This document shows positions 1 to 7,528 of a stretch of 10,536 bases of DNA, one piece after another. The first letter of the stretch is position 1; each line of letters starts with the position of its first letter. Origin of the DNA: Candidatus Hydrogenedentota bacterium (GTDB lineage Bacteria > Hydrogenedentota > Hydrogenedentia > Hydrogenedentales > CAITNO01); contig SLFT01000103.1 in NCBI GenBank assembly GCA_007124105.1, positions 1-10,536 of the forward strand. Direction: 5' to 3'. The translations under genes were made by a program, and so were the position numbers. The notes beneath the pieces are model-generated. The model was not told where the DNA came from and did no database searches. It worked only from the letters and a program-made list of their open reading frames with translations.

Positions 1-1
1 A

Positions 2-196
2 CAATGCCTGCGCGAGGCCACAAAACGTTTCGAAAGCCGACTTGACATGGTGGCGCAAATTGCAGAGAAGGAAGGCGTTTCCCTGCAAAGTTGCGCGGCA
101 GAGAGAGTTGACGCGCTCTGGGAACAGGCCAAAAGGCTTATGCGTCAACAACTTGAAAAAGACCTTGACAAACACCCTTGTTCTGGTGCAGACTAG
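2..196 (+). CDS. mazG: MazG-like nucleoside triphosphate pyrophosphohydrolase, C-terminal end only
   Basis: The frame is open from the left edge to the TAG at 194-196, giving 64 codons of a C-terminus; the start lies outside the window. The translated end contains ATKRFESRLDMVAQIAEKEG followed about 15 residues later by DALWEQAKR. This matches the usual MazG C-terminal pattern, where a KFERRF-like segment, an 'E..A...G..L' helix and a terminal LWEEAK motif follow one another. MazG proteins hydrolyse NTPs and dNTPs to monophosphates plus pyrophosphate, acting as cytoplasmic house-cleaning enzymes. The metal-binding EExxE motifs would lie upstream and cannot be checked. A tail of about 20 residues follows the LWE..K motif. 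The identification rests on this short helical C-terminus only, so another helical protein is not excluded. It is codirectional with dnaA, but dnaA has its own likely promoter in the gap. Confidence 0.65.
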   Translation, partial: QCLREATKRFESRLDMVAQIAEKEGVSLQSCAAERVDALWEQAKRLMRQQLEKDLDKHPCSGAD

Positions 197-218
197 AGCC
201 TAGGAAACACGGTTTACG

Positions 219-246
219 GCAGGGTGATCCTGCGTTGAATTCTTTT
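219..246 (+). terminator. weak terminator-like hairpin after the mazG-like gene
   Basis: GCAGG (219-223) and CCTGC (229-233) form a 5-bp stem around the loop GTGAT, and a T-rich but interrupted stretch (TTGAATTCTTTT) follows. It lies 22 bases after the mazG-like stop codon, where a terminator would be expected. The stem is short and the T-tract is broken, so function is uncertain. Confidence 0.35.
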
Positions 247-257
247 GGAGCAGCGCC

Positions 258-286
258 TCGACAGGGGCAACGTATCTAGTTATAAC
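258..286 (+). promoter_or_regulatory. sigma70-type promoter, probably for dnaA
   Basis: TCGACA at 258-263 (5 of 6 matches to TTGACA) and TATAAC at 281-286 (5 of 6 matches to TATAAT) are separated by exactly 17 bases. Transcription would start near 293, leaving a leader of about 165 bases before the dnaA ATG at 459. No clear DnaA box (TTATNCACA) overlaps it, so DnaA autoregulation is not visible here. Confidence 0.55.
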
Positions 287-292
287 GCTTGG

Positions 293-458
293 TTGAGCGT
301 AGACCCGTAGAGTACGGACGGGTTGAGTTCACGTACGGGAAGTATAGTTGTGAGGGCGAGACAAGCCTACCTGGTTACACAACAGGGAGTTGTTGTTTTG
401 CCTCGCAGACAGAGATTAATACTAAAAAGAAGTAGCAAACGGAGAGGGCGGTATAAGC
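293..458 (+). other. long structured leader (5' UTR) of dnaA
   Basis: No convincing small gene is present. Two inverted repeats are visible. ACCCGT (303-308) pairs with ACGGGT (318-323) around a 9-base loop. ACAAC (379-383) pairs with GTTGT (389-393) around AGGGA and is followed by a T-rich run. The ribosome binding site GGAGAGG is at 441-447, 11 bases before the ATG. Together these could allow control by RNA structure, but the stems are short and no known riboswitch is recognised. Confidence 0.3.
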
Positions 459-1850
459 ATGGCGAACGATAAGCAAGAAGGGCAGGTATCTTTGTCGGCA
501 GTTGGGACAAATCCATGGGAGCAGGCGCAACCGTATTTGCGCGAAGCGTTGGATGAGTACAGTTACAAGAATTGGTTTTCACAAACCGCCTTTGATTCGT
601 TTGCGGACGGTGTATTAACAATTCGCGTCCCCAGCCAGTTTTTTGCGAACTGGCTTGAGGAACATTATCAGGATGCCGTATCCGAGGCTGTCAGGAAAGC
701 GCAGCCGTCATTCAAGGCAATCAAGTATTTAACCACCGGCGAGTCAACTGCCGCGCAGGAACCGGAAGCGCCCGTTAAACCGCTTCCAGGCAAACGCCCC
801 GCTCCCCCGAAATCACGGCATCGTTTTAACGGCTTTAATCCGCGTTATACCTTTGACCGTTTTGTGGTCGGTGCGGGCAACCGTTTTGCCCATGCTGCTG
901 CGCGGGCGGTGGAACAATCGCCAGGGCGCGCGTATAACCCGCTTTTTTTATACGGGGGCACCGGCCTGGGCAAAACGCATTTGATGCAGGCGGCGGGTCA
1001 GGGACTGCTGGCCGCTGATCCCAGCCTGCGGGTTGTATTCATTTCGTCTGAGGAATTTACGAACCAGTTGATTCAGAGTATTGCCGACAAGGACACACAA
1101 CGTTTTCGGGCCAAATACCGCCGCGTGGATATGCTTCTCATTGACGACATCCATTTTATTTCAGGCAAGGAAGCGACGCAGGAAGAATTCTTTCACACCT
1201 TCAATACGCTTTTTGACGCGCACAAACAAATCGTGCTTTCGAGCGACCGCAGCCCCAAGGAAATCAAGGGCATCGAGGAACGCCTGGTATCGCGTTTCGA
1301 GTGGGGACTGGTCACGGACATTCAGCCGCCGGACCTGGAGACGCGTGTGGCCATCCTGCAAAACAAGGCGAAACAGGACAACATCACGGTCTCCCTCGAT
1401 ATATTGCGTTATATTGCCACTTACATCACCTCGAACATTCGGGAGCTCGAGGGCGCGCTTATCACGCTCATTGCGTACAGTCGTCTCACTGAACAGAAAA
1501 TTACGCTTGCGCTGGCTGAGAATGTGCTTCGCGACCTCATTGGCAGTGAGAAGATTAAGCCCATCACCGCTGAACAGGTACAACGCGCCGTTGCCGAGCA
1601 TTTTGACGTGCGTATTGCCGATTTGCGCGGGCGCAGTAGACAACGACAGGTGGTGCAACCCCGCCAGCTGGCCATGTACCTGTGCAAAACCCTCATCCCA
1701 AGCCTTTCCCTTAACGACATTGGCGAACACTTTGGCGGCAAGGACCACACCACCGTGATTTATGCCTGCGATAAAGTGGCCCGCGACGCGGAAACAAACT
1801 CCCTTGCCCGCCAGACCATCGAACAGTTGACCAAAGCAATTCGTTCGTAA
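459..1850 (+). CDS. dnaA: chromosomal replication initiator protein DnaA
   Basis: DnaA is the AAA+ ATPase that binds DnaA boxes, melts the origin and loads the replicative helicase. The 463-residue protein has the normal length and domain order. Domain I is at about residues 18-85 (NPWEQAQPYLREAL, with KNWF). A proline-rich linker covers about 95-125. The AAA+ domain begins with NPRYTFDRFVVG and carries Walker A GGTGLGKT (166-173), Walker B LLIDDI (226-231) and the SRF arginine-finger segment with R279. Domain IV ends with the DnaA-box-recognition signature KDHTTVIYACDKV (from 428). The ATG at 459 follows a GGAGAGG site and gives a full domain I. All key residues are present and no frameshift is seen. 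dnaN, a common neighbour, is not next to it here; a decayed region with hicBA follows instead. Confidence 0.97.
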   Translation: MANDKQEGQVSLSAVGTNPWEQAQPYLREALDEYSYKNWFSQTAFDSFADGVLTIRVPSQFFANWLEEHYQDAVSEAVRKAQPSFKAIKYLTTGESTAAQEPEAPVKPLPGKRPAPPKSRHRFNGFNPRYTFDRFVVGAGNRFAHAAARAVEQSPGRAYNPLFLYGGTGLGKTHLMQAAGQGLLAADPSLRVVFISSEEFTNQLIQSIADKDTQRFRAKYRRVDMLLIDDIHFISGKEATQEEFFHTFNTLFDAHKQIVLSSDRSPKEIKGIEERLVSRFEWGLVTDIQPPDLETRVAILQNKAKQDNITVSLDILRYIATYITSNIRELEGALITLIAYSRLTEQKITLALAENVLRDLIGSEKIKPITAEQVQRAVAEHFDVRIADLRGRSRQRQVVQPRQLAMYLCKTLIPSLSLNDIGEHFGGKDHTTVIYACDKVARDAETNSLARQTIEQLTKAIRS

Positions 1851-1910
1851 CGGTTGTCAGGAAAAAGCGGCGACCAGCGCAAACCGACACCGCGGTGATT
1901 TGATCTGTCA

Positions 1911-1928
1911 GGCATGTTGGACAATGCC
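1911..1928 (+). other. hairpin downstream of dnaA, possible terminator without a T-tract
   Basis: GGCATGT (1911-1917) can pair with ACAATGCC (1921-1928) with one bulged A and a TGG loop, about 60 bases after the dnaA stop codon. The sequence after it (GGGATGTTCGCG) is not T-rich, so it is not a classical intrinsic terminator. It is the only obvious stem in the 138 bases between dnaA and the - strand remnant. Confidence 0.25.
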
Positions 1929-1988
1929 GGGATGTTCGCGCCCGCAACAGAAATCTGGTGAAATATCCGGGTTAGGTTTTGTAGTCCA

Positions 1989-2222
1989 CTACCCCGCGAC
2001 GTGTTTCAAAAATGTATATTGTAGCGAGGCGGAATAACCGGCCTGGGTGAGCGACATGCCGTAGGCGATGCGGTGGGGCGTGTGAAATACAATTTCATCA
2101 ACAAGCGGGTTCTCAAGCGCGGCTTGGGAAGGGTCGTGGGGGAGTGGGAACGAACCCGTGGTATGGTTTTGGCGTGAGTCTATGTTATGGTTGTAGAATG
2201 AGTCTCTGGTGTGGCTTTTTGT
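1989..2222 (-). pseudogene. start-less coding remnant, unrecognised C-terminus
   Basis: On the - strand a frame is open for 77 codons, from a TGA at 2223-2225 down to the TAG at 1989-1991. It has no plausible ATG, GTG or TTG start until a Met only 22 residues before the end. The last ~45 residues look coding: they read ENPLVDEIVFHTPHRIAYG then MSLTQAGYSASLQYTFLK, ending HVAG, with a strong preference for G or C in third codon positions like the surrounding genes. The upstream part is low-complexity and made of an in-frame 8-residue repeat (see 2161-2208). I do not recognise the family. It is best read as the 3' stump of a gene whose 5' end was lost, perhaps when the neighbouring hicBA segment arrived or decayed. 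A chance open frame is the alternative. Confidence 0.35.
2161..2208. repeat. two imperfect tandem copies of a 24-base unit
   Basis: Bases 2161-2184 and 2185-2208 match at 18 of 24 positions, sharing TATGGTT and TGAGTCT in register. A third, very degenerate copy (starting GTGTGGCTTTTT) may follow. The unit is a multiple of three; on the - strand it reads as an 8-residue repeat of the form xDSxxNHx (RDSFYNHN, IDSRQNHT) inside the open remnant frame. Confidence 0.5.
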
Positions 2223-2239
2223 TCACAAGGCATAATGTT

Positions 2240-2268
2240 TTGATTTTCTATCCTTATCATGGAATAAT
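2240..2268 (+). promoter_or_regulatory. candidate sigma70-type promoter for hicBA
   Basis: TTGATT (2240-2245) and AATAAT (2263-2268) are separated by 17 bases and lie 43 bases before the hicB ATG at 2311. The matches are 4 of 6 and 5 of 6. The region is locally AT-rich compared with the flanking genes, as promoters often are. No clear operator palindrome for HicB was found. Confidence 0.45.
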
Positions 2269-2310
2269 TACTATGAGGAAATCTGAACACAATGTTTATG
2301 GAGTGATGCA

Positions 2311-2552
2311 ATGAAATACTACAGTTTTGAGATTGTCATTGAAAAGGAACCTGAGGATGCGGGTTACCTTGCGTATAGTCCCACTCTGCCCGGTTGTTTC
2401 AGCAACGGGGCTACGATAGAAGAAGCCAAGCAGAATATCCGTGAGGCGGTATCAGCAGCATGTAGCAACGCTTGTAGCGCATGGTAGGCCCGTAGGGGCA
2501 GCATGAGCGGTTGGTGCATGTAGAAGAGCTGACCGTCGGGGTTCCTGAATGA
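2311..2552 (+). pseudogene. hicB: HicB-type antitoxin, broken by two frameshifts
   Basis: HicB neutralises the HicA RNase toxin and usually represses its own operon. The reading begins at ATG 2311 after GGAGTG (2300-2305) with MKYYSFEIVIEKEPEDAGYL then AYSPTLPGCFSNGATIEEA, the typical HicB partial RNase-H-like core (Y.A..P.LPGC...G.T.EEA..N..EA). The starting frame stops at TAG 2485-2487 after 58 residues. The missing C-terminus is still in the DNA. A segment around 2462-2496 in the next frame reads VATLVAHGRPV. From 2502 the third frame reads HERLVHVEELTVGVPE and stops at TGA 2550-2552. Two single-base insertions, near 2455-2462 and near 2496-2501, would explain this. The restored protein would be about 80 residues, the usual size, and its stop overlaps the hicA start as ATGA. 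A real pseudogene is likely, but assembly errors could also cause it. Confidence 0.8.
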
Positions 2553-2923
2553 GTCGGATGCCCCAGATAACGGCACAAGAATTGGTTCGCTTTTTGCGGA
2601 AACAGGGGTTCAAGGATGATCGCCAGGCGGGCAGCCACTTGACGCTATGGCATAAAGACCGTAATATTGCGGTGACAATACCGATGCATACGGGATGTGA
2701 TATTGGGCGCGGTTTGGCCGGGCGCATCTCTTTATTTCTCAGGTATTTAGTCCAACGTTCACTTGCCCGTGTTTTGTTAAAGACAGCGACCGGTGATGCG
2801 GCTAATAATCTCGCCGCCAGAATAGGCCCACGCCGCTGCGTTCGGCGGCGTCCACGTCGCCCTTTACCGATACCTGGGGCGTTAATTCCACCTCGACGGA
2901 AATTTTCCCGCTGTCCGAGGTAG
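2549..2923 (+). CDS. hicA: HicA-type mRNA interferase toxin with abnormal read-through C-terminus
   Basis: HicA toxins are small dsRBD-like RNases that cleave mRNA and are held inactive by HicB. The core is clear: MPQITAQELVRFLRKQGF, the catalytic-region GSH (28-30, H30 the expected active-site histidine), LTLWHKD, TIPMH (43-47) and DIGRGLAGRI (51-60). The start at 2549 overlaps the hicB stop as ATGA; Met4 at 2558 is an alternative and resembles the usual HicA N-terminus. Normal HicA ends about 10-20 residues after the GRGL segment. Here homology stops near residue 60 (about 2728), and no alternative frame restores the expected final helix. The frame instead runs on to 2923, giving 124 residues, with the last 122 bases antisense to the end of tamB. 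The tail is probably not native. With hicB broken, an inactive toxin is expected. Confidence 0.7.
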   Translation: MSRMPQITAQELVRFLRKQGFKDDRQAGSHLTLWHKDRNIAVTIPMHTGCDIGRGLAGRISLFLRYLVQRSLARVLLKTATGDAANNLAARIGPRRCVRRRPRRPLPIPGALIPPRRKFSRCPR

Positions 2924-5900
2924 TGCCCTGTTCCACCTCGACGTACACGGAATCGGTAAAATACTTGCCCATGCCCACAACCGTCTCGTCAATTCGTTCG
3001 CCGGTGCGTATATCCAGGCGGTCAATGCCGGGCAGTCCTATATTACCGGAAAACAGCTGCATGCCGCCGAGACTGCTGTTAAACATGGCGGCAATGCGCG
3101 CAAGTTGGATGGCCTGCATCGGCGTGATGCGCGACAAGTCGCGTCCGAACAATACCTGCGCAAGGATTTCATCCTGTGGCAGCGGCGGTTCCGATCGCAA
3201 CGCCAGATCTACCTCGTCCAGGTCGCCTGTGAGAATGAGCCAGGCCGAGAGGGCCGGCGTTTCCGCGACGGCGCGCATGTCGAGCAACAGCGTCGTGGGC
3301 GCGCCGCCTGGGAATGTGATGGCGCTGTCGCGCAGTTGGAAGCGTCGCCCGAGAAAATCCAGATGACCGCGCAACACCGAGACGCGTCCTTCCACATTGG
3401 GGTCGGTCACCATGCCGCTGACGCGAAGGTTGCCGCCCCATTCGGAATCGAGGATGGGCGTGCGTACAAATACACGCCTTGGGATGTCGCAGCGAATGTC
3501 CAGTTTCACTTCCGGAAGATGCTGTGTCACGCGAGGTTCGCGTTCCACGATTACGGCGTCGTCCGCCACTTCCACCACTTCGATAACAGTGGGTTCGCTC
3601 ACGGGCATCTGGTCCGGCATGGACGCGTTCACAGGCCCCACAACAAGGTCGCCGCTGACCAATACGCCGCCGAGATCGCCGGCGGCGGTAAGCGCTCCGT
3701 TCACGCGCCCGTTCACATAATCCAGCCGCGCCAGTTCAGCGTCCTTGAATTCCACGGTTGCTTCGAATGGGAAGTTTTCAGCGACCAGCAGTCGCGCTTC
3801 GCCTGCGGCGCTCAGCGAGCCGTGTTGCCCCGTATTGGCCACGCATTGTTCAATAACCAGTGTCGTTCCGTTCGCCCGTACATGGAGATTGATTTGTTCA
3901 AGACGTGTGCCCGTAACCGTATTTTCGTACTGGGCGTCGCGGATATGGGCGTCGCCGGACACACTGGGCGCGTCCATTGTGCCAGTCAGTTGAAACGCGC
4001 CTGTCAACTGCGCATCAAGATGATGCTCCACCAACCCGAACATCTGCGGCAGCGCTTCAAAGAGCGCATCTATTTCTGCCTGCCCCGACACAGGCGCTGC
4101 TGGCGGCATTGTCAGCATCCAGGGGCGCAGCTGCCATAAAACTGTCGTGTTGCCACGCGCGACCGCCGTTGCGATATCGTCCATGCGCGCGTCCAGCGCG
4201 GCTTCCAACTGTCCGTCGGCCAGCCGCGCGTCCAGGGATGCCGCCAGGGGCGCCGCCTCTTCCGCCGCTTCCATATCCACAAGCGCATCGGTAACTTGTA
4301 GCGACAGTGACAGCGTCGGGTTTTCCAGAGCGCCCGCCAGCGTAATCGCGCCATCCAACGCGCCAAGAATAACCGGCTCCATGAACAGCCCGCTCAGCGC
4401 CAGGGGCAACGCCTCAAACCGAAGCGCGCCGGACAGCAACGCCGGTTTATAAAGCGCCTCGATATGCATTGCGCCGTCTCCCACGCGCACCGTCAGTGGC
4501 GTAACGCGCGCGCCGCTATCGGACAGGGCTACAGTGGCAGCGCCGTCGAGCGCGTAGGGAAACGCGCCAAGAAATCCCGCGAACTGTGTTATCTCGAGGC
4601 GCTGTTCGGGGATAAACACGCGTGTTTTCGCGTTGCAGGTTAGCTGCTGCGGTTCAGGCGCGCCGGCATCCAGCATTCCGTCCATGGTTGCGGTTAGTTC
4701 CAGGGCGTCCAGCGTTCCTGAACCAACAACGCCTAGTTTGTCTATCGTTACGGGAGCGCTTGCCAGGTTCACGATATCCAGCGACAGCATGCCCTCGGGC
4801 GCGTCCCACAGACTGGCGGCGTCAAACTGTATGTTAAACGTTTCCAGTGTCGTTTCGCCGTAACGGAGATCTTGCGCGGCGACGGCAATATCGAGGCTTG
4901 TCGCGAGCAGCCGCGCCGTCACATTTGCGTCTCCCGAGACCTCGAGACCGGCCAGGGCCGCCAACGCGGCGATGTCGGCCAGGTCGGCTTCAATCTGTCC
5001 TTCGGGAATGCCCGTTGCGATATTGTAAGTTCCCTGTCCTGTAACACGGTTTTCGCCCGCGGTCAGCGCGACGGGCGCAACCGAGAAAATATCGTTTTCC
5101 AACAGAGCGCGCATGTCCAGGGCCAGTGTGTCTCCGTTGCCTTCAGCCTCGCCGGTGATGGTTATGGCAGGGCGTACAGGTACGTCATGGGCGTCTATAG
5201 TAAACCGGGCGCGTATTTCCGGCCCCATAGCGTATGTAAGCCCATCGCCTTCGATCCGCGCGGTAATATCCAGTTGCGGCATGACGCCCGTCATCGCTAT
5301 GTTCATGGACACTGCGCCGGACACCTGTTGCTCCATGGCCTCGCCAGGAACGCCGATGTCTGGCGCCAGGACGCGCAGGGCGCCGGTCAGCGTACCGTCG
5401 TTCCAGGCATATTCGCCGTCGCCGTCAGCCTGAAATGCCGCGCCGTTTACGGACAGGCCGGTTATCCTGACGGCATCATCGGCGAGAACGGCGCCCGCTT
5501 CGAAAGTTGTGTCCTGGCCAACAAGGGCCATCAGCGCGGCGGGCGCGTCGTCAAGCCCCCGCAAGTCGCCTGTAATTGTTGTTTCCAGCGACAAGGGCGA
5601 CAAAGCGCCTTGCGACCGCGCTTGCAACCGTAACGCGCCGCCGGGCAGCCCTTCCATGTCCAGGGGGAGCCGGCTTATGGCAGGGATAACGACGTCAATG
5701 TACGCGTCGCCGGTCATATCGTCAAGGTCAACATTGACCTCGCCGTTCATTACGGTGTGGCCATCGGTCAGCGATAATGATGCAATCCGTATTTCCTGTA
5801 AGGTCGGCGCGGCTACCGTGGCCGCCAGCGTCAAGTCCATCGGCGCCATTCCCGAGATGTGCAGCGCCTTCACGTCGCTTGTGATATCGGCGTTTATGGC

Positions 5901-7526
5901 GGTTGGCGCCGCTGAAAACCAGTTGGTACAACGGCCCGTGATTTCGATACGGCCGTGTTCCATCTGCAACATATCGGCATCCAGTGTTTCCATTTCCGAT
6001 GTAAACGTTGCCGTCATCTCTTCTGCATCGCCTTGGGCGACGAGATTCGCCTGGACGCTGCCTTGCAATGGCGCGGGCAGCAGCGCATCCAGACGCGACA
6101 ACGATTCCACGGTCAACGCGCATGTCAAATCAAAGGCGGGCGTCTCCGGCGTCATGGTTCCCTGCGCCGACAGCGTTATACCCGCCCCGACCACATCAAG
6201 TGTGGACAAATGCAACACGCCGGCGTCTTCATCGTAGGCCGCATCAAAAGAAATGGCCGCGTCGGCATCAGGCAGCCACGGCAACCTATCCCGCGCCAGG
6301 GCGGGCGGCGTGACGCGCAATGCGCCCTCGGCCAGGAGCGTATCGTTGATCCCAATGTTTACCGTGCCGTCCAGGGTTTCTTCGTCATTTACCGACGCGG
6401 TTATCTGCAGCGTCGGCGCGGAGAAGGCGCCGCGCAACGACGCGTCCAACTGTACTGGCGTTTGTTCGGCTTGTAAGGGTACGCCGGGAAGCCGGCCCAT
6501 GTCGTCATAAGCCAGCGACAACGCCAGATCAAGTTCTTCCTGTTCAAGGGCGGCCGTGCCGTGAATCGCCAGACTTAGGGTCTCCGATTCGACGGATATG
6601 GGCGCAAGGCGCAATAGGCCTTGACGATCAATGGCGCCGACAACACGCACCGCAAGCGAATCGCCTGTCAGCGCGGCATAGTCCCGCAGAAAAGGCAACG
6701 GGACAACATGAATCTCGGCAGTTACGTCCAGGGATGTGTCGTCGCCTTCCGTAAGATGCAGCCCGGCTTCAACCACATCGGCGTTTCCTGTTGCCACGGT
6801 CAGCGCGGCGCGCCAGTCCGCGCGGTCGCCCGCGCCCGAAACCTGCATGGACACCGGCGATGTTACATCGAGTATGGCGGGCAACAACTCTTCATCTTCC
6901 AACGCGAAGCTCAGGTGGGGGCGTCCCCCATCAAAGGTGTATCGCAAGGATGCATGAATGCCCGCAGCGTCAAGCCCCCGCGCCTCCAGCTCTATTTCAG
7001 GGAACGGCCAGCCGGCGGCAGGACGCACTTTCCCTGTGACCGTGAGCGACGCAGGAACGCCCAGAACCGCCTCGTCCACTGTGATTCGGTCCAGCCGCAA
7101 TACATCTATGGTCGGCCAGGCGGGCAGCTGCGGTATGCGCGGTATACGCCAACGCTCGCCAGGCGGCGGCCGCCCCCAAACCTGCAGATGGGCCAGCGTC
7201 AAAGCGTGTAAATGGATGCGCCCTCGCAACAACGGGGATAGCGCGAGCTTCACCTCGAGATCATGGAGCGTTGCCAGCCGCCCGTCCGCGTGGGTCAGGT
7301 CAACTGAGGCAACGCGGATATTGTGAGGAAACGTACCGGTCAACCCGTCAATGTGCAGGGTGTACGCCGTGTGTTCGCTCACGAGAGTTGAAATCAGCGC
7401 CGTCATGGCGCGTTTCGCCTGGGGCGTTTGCAACGCAAGAAGCAACAGTCCCGGAAGACACAAGAGCACAACGGCCAGAATAACAAGCCGGCGCAACCAA
7501 CGTTTTTTGGAAGTTCGGGAACCCAT
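2802..7526 (-). CDS. tamB: TamB, translocation and assembly module inner-membrane subunit (DUF490/AsmA-like)
   Basis: TamB is an inner-membrane-anchored protein whose long beta-taco/AsmA-like body crosses the periplasm to TamA; the family acts in outer-membrane protein assembly and phospholipid transport. The 1574-residue product starts with a basic stretch and one hydrophobic anchor (about residues 14-32), then LTHADGRLATLHDLEVKLAL, the usual TamB N-terminal pattern. The middle is a long repetitive beta-rich region, rich in Ala, Gly, Asp and Leu. The C-terminal DUF490 domain (about 1230-1574) is diagnostic: WGGNLRVSG (about 1361-1370), GRVSVLRGHLDFLGRRFQL, LPQDEILAQVLFG (about 1449-1461), IDRLDIRTG, and an end in GLFWRRDY. 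E. coli TamB is about 1260 residues, so this is long but within family range. It starts 2 bases after the tamA stop, pointing to coupled translation; there is no good ribosome binding site of its own. Its 3' end is overlapped antisense by the hicA tail. Confidence 0.93.
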   Translation of the reverse strand: MGSRTSKKRWLRRLVILAVVLLCLPGLLLLALQTPQAKRAMTALISTLVSEHTAYTLHIDGLTGTFPHNIRVASVDLTHADGRLATLHDLEVKLALSPLLRGRIHLHALTLAHLQVWGRPPPGERWRIPRIPQLPAWPTIDVLRLDRITVDEAVLGVPASLTVTGKVRPAAGWPFPEIELEARGLDAAGIHASLRYTFDGGRPHLSFALEDEELLPAILDVTSPVSMQVSGAGDRADWRAALTVATGNADVVEAGLHLTEGDDTSLDVTAEIHVVPLPFLRDYAALTGDSLAVRVVGAIDRQGLLRLAPISVESETLSLAIHGTAALEQEELDLALSLAYDDMGRLPGVPLQAEQTPVQLDASLRGAFSAPTLQITASVNDEETLDGTVNIGINDTLLAEGALRVTPPALARDRLPWLPDADAAISFDAAYDEDAGVLHLSTLDVVGAGITLSAQGTMTPETPAFDLTCALTVESLSRLDALLPAPLQGSVQANLVAQGDAEEMTATFTSEMETLDADMLQMEHGRIEITGRCTNWFSAAPTAINADITSDVKALHISGMAPMDLTLAATVAAPTLQEIRIASLSLTDGHTVMNGEVNVDLDDMTGDAYIDVVIPAISRLPLDMEGLPGGALRLQARSQGALSPLSLETTITGDLRGLDDAPAALMALVGQDTTFEAGAVLADDAVRITGLSVNGAAFQADGDGEYAWNDGTLTGALRVLAPDIGVPGEAMEQQVSGAVSMNIAMTGVMPQLDITARIEGDGLTYAMGPEIRARFTIDAHDVPVRPAITITGEAEGNGDTLALDMRALLENDIFSVAPVALTAGENRVTGQGTYNIATGIPEGQIEADLADIAALAALAGLEVSGDANVTARLLATSLDIAVAAQDLRYGETTLETFNIQFDAASLWDAPEGMLSLDIVNLASAPVTIDKLGVVGSGTLDALELTATMDGMLDAGAPEPQQLTCNAKTRVFIPEQRLEITQFAGFLGAFPYALDGAATVALSDSGARVTPLTVRVGDGAMHIEALYKPALLSGALRFEALPLALSGLFMEPVILGALDGAITLAGALENPTLSLSLQVTDALVDMEAAEEAAPLAASLDARLADGQLEAALDARMDDIATAVARGNTTVLWQLRPWMLTMPPAAPVSGQAEIDALFEALPQMFGLVEHHLDAQLTGAFQLTGTMDAPSVSGDAHIRDAQYENTVTGTRLEQINLHVRANGTTLVIEQCVANTGQHGSLSAAGEARLLVAENFPFEATVEFKDAELARLDYVNGRVNGALTAAGDLGGVLVSGDLVVGPVNASMPDQMPVSEPTVIEVVEVADDAVIVEREPRVTQHLPEVKLDIRCDIPRRVFVRTPILDSEWGGNLRVSGMVTDPNVEGRVSVLRGHLDFLGRRFQLRDSAITFPGGAPTTLLLDMRAVAETPALSAWLILTGDLDEVDLALRSEPPLPQDEILAQVLFGRDLSRITPMQAIQLARIAAMFNSSLGGMQLFSGNIGLPGIDRLDIRTGERIDETVVGMGKYFTDSVYVEVEQGTTSDSGKISVEVELTPQVSVKGDVDAAERSGVGLFWRRDY

Positions 7527-7528
7527 GA

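Noticed and set aside
1081..1758. 225-codon + strand frame and a 195-codon - strand frame inside dnaA
   Set aside because: Both are out-of-frame shadows of a complete, well-conserved dnaA.
2219..2227. TTGTTCACA as a DnaA box
   Set aside because: It is a single 8-of-9 match with no neighbours, so it does not support an origin.
2273..2314. 13-residue leader ORF (MRKSEHNVYGVMQ) ending in an ATGA overlap with hicB
   Set aside because: It is very short, has no clear ribosome binding site and shows no attenuator-like codon run; the overlap is likely chance.
3105..7326. Several long + strand open frames antisense to tamB (for example 3105-4139, 4872-5633, 5509-6237, 6621-7211)
   Set aside because: They mirror a GC-biased, Ala/Gly/Asp-rich gene on the opposite strand; their translations are low-complexity, Arg/His/Pro-rich and show no domains, while the - strand frame is a complete TamB.
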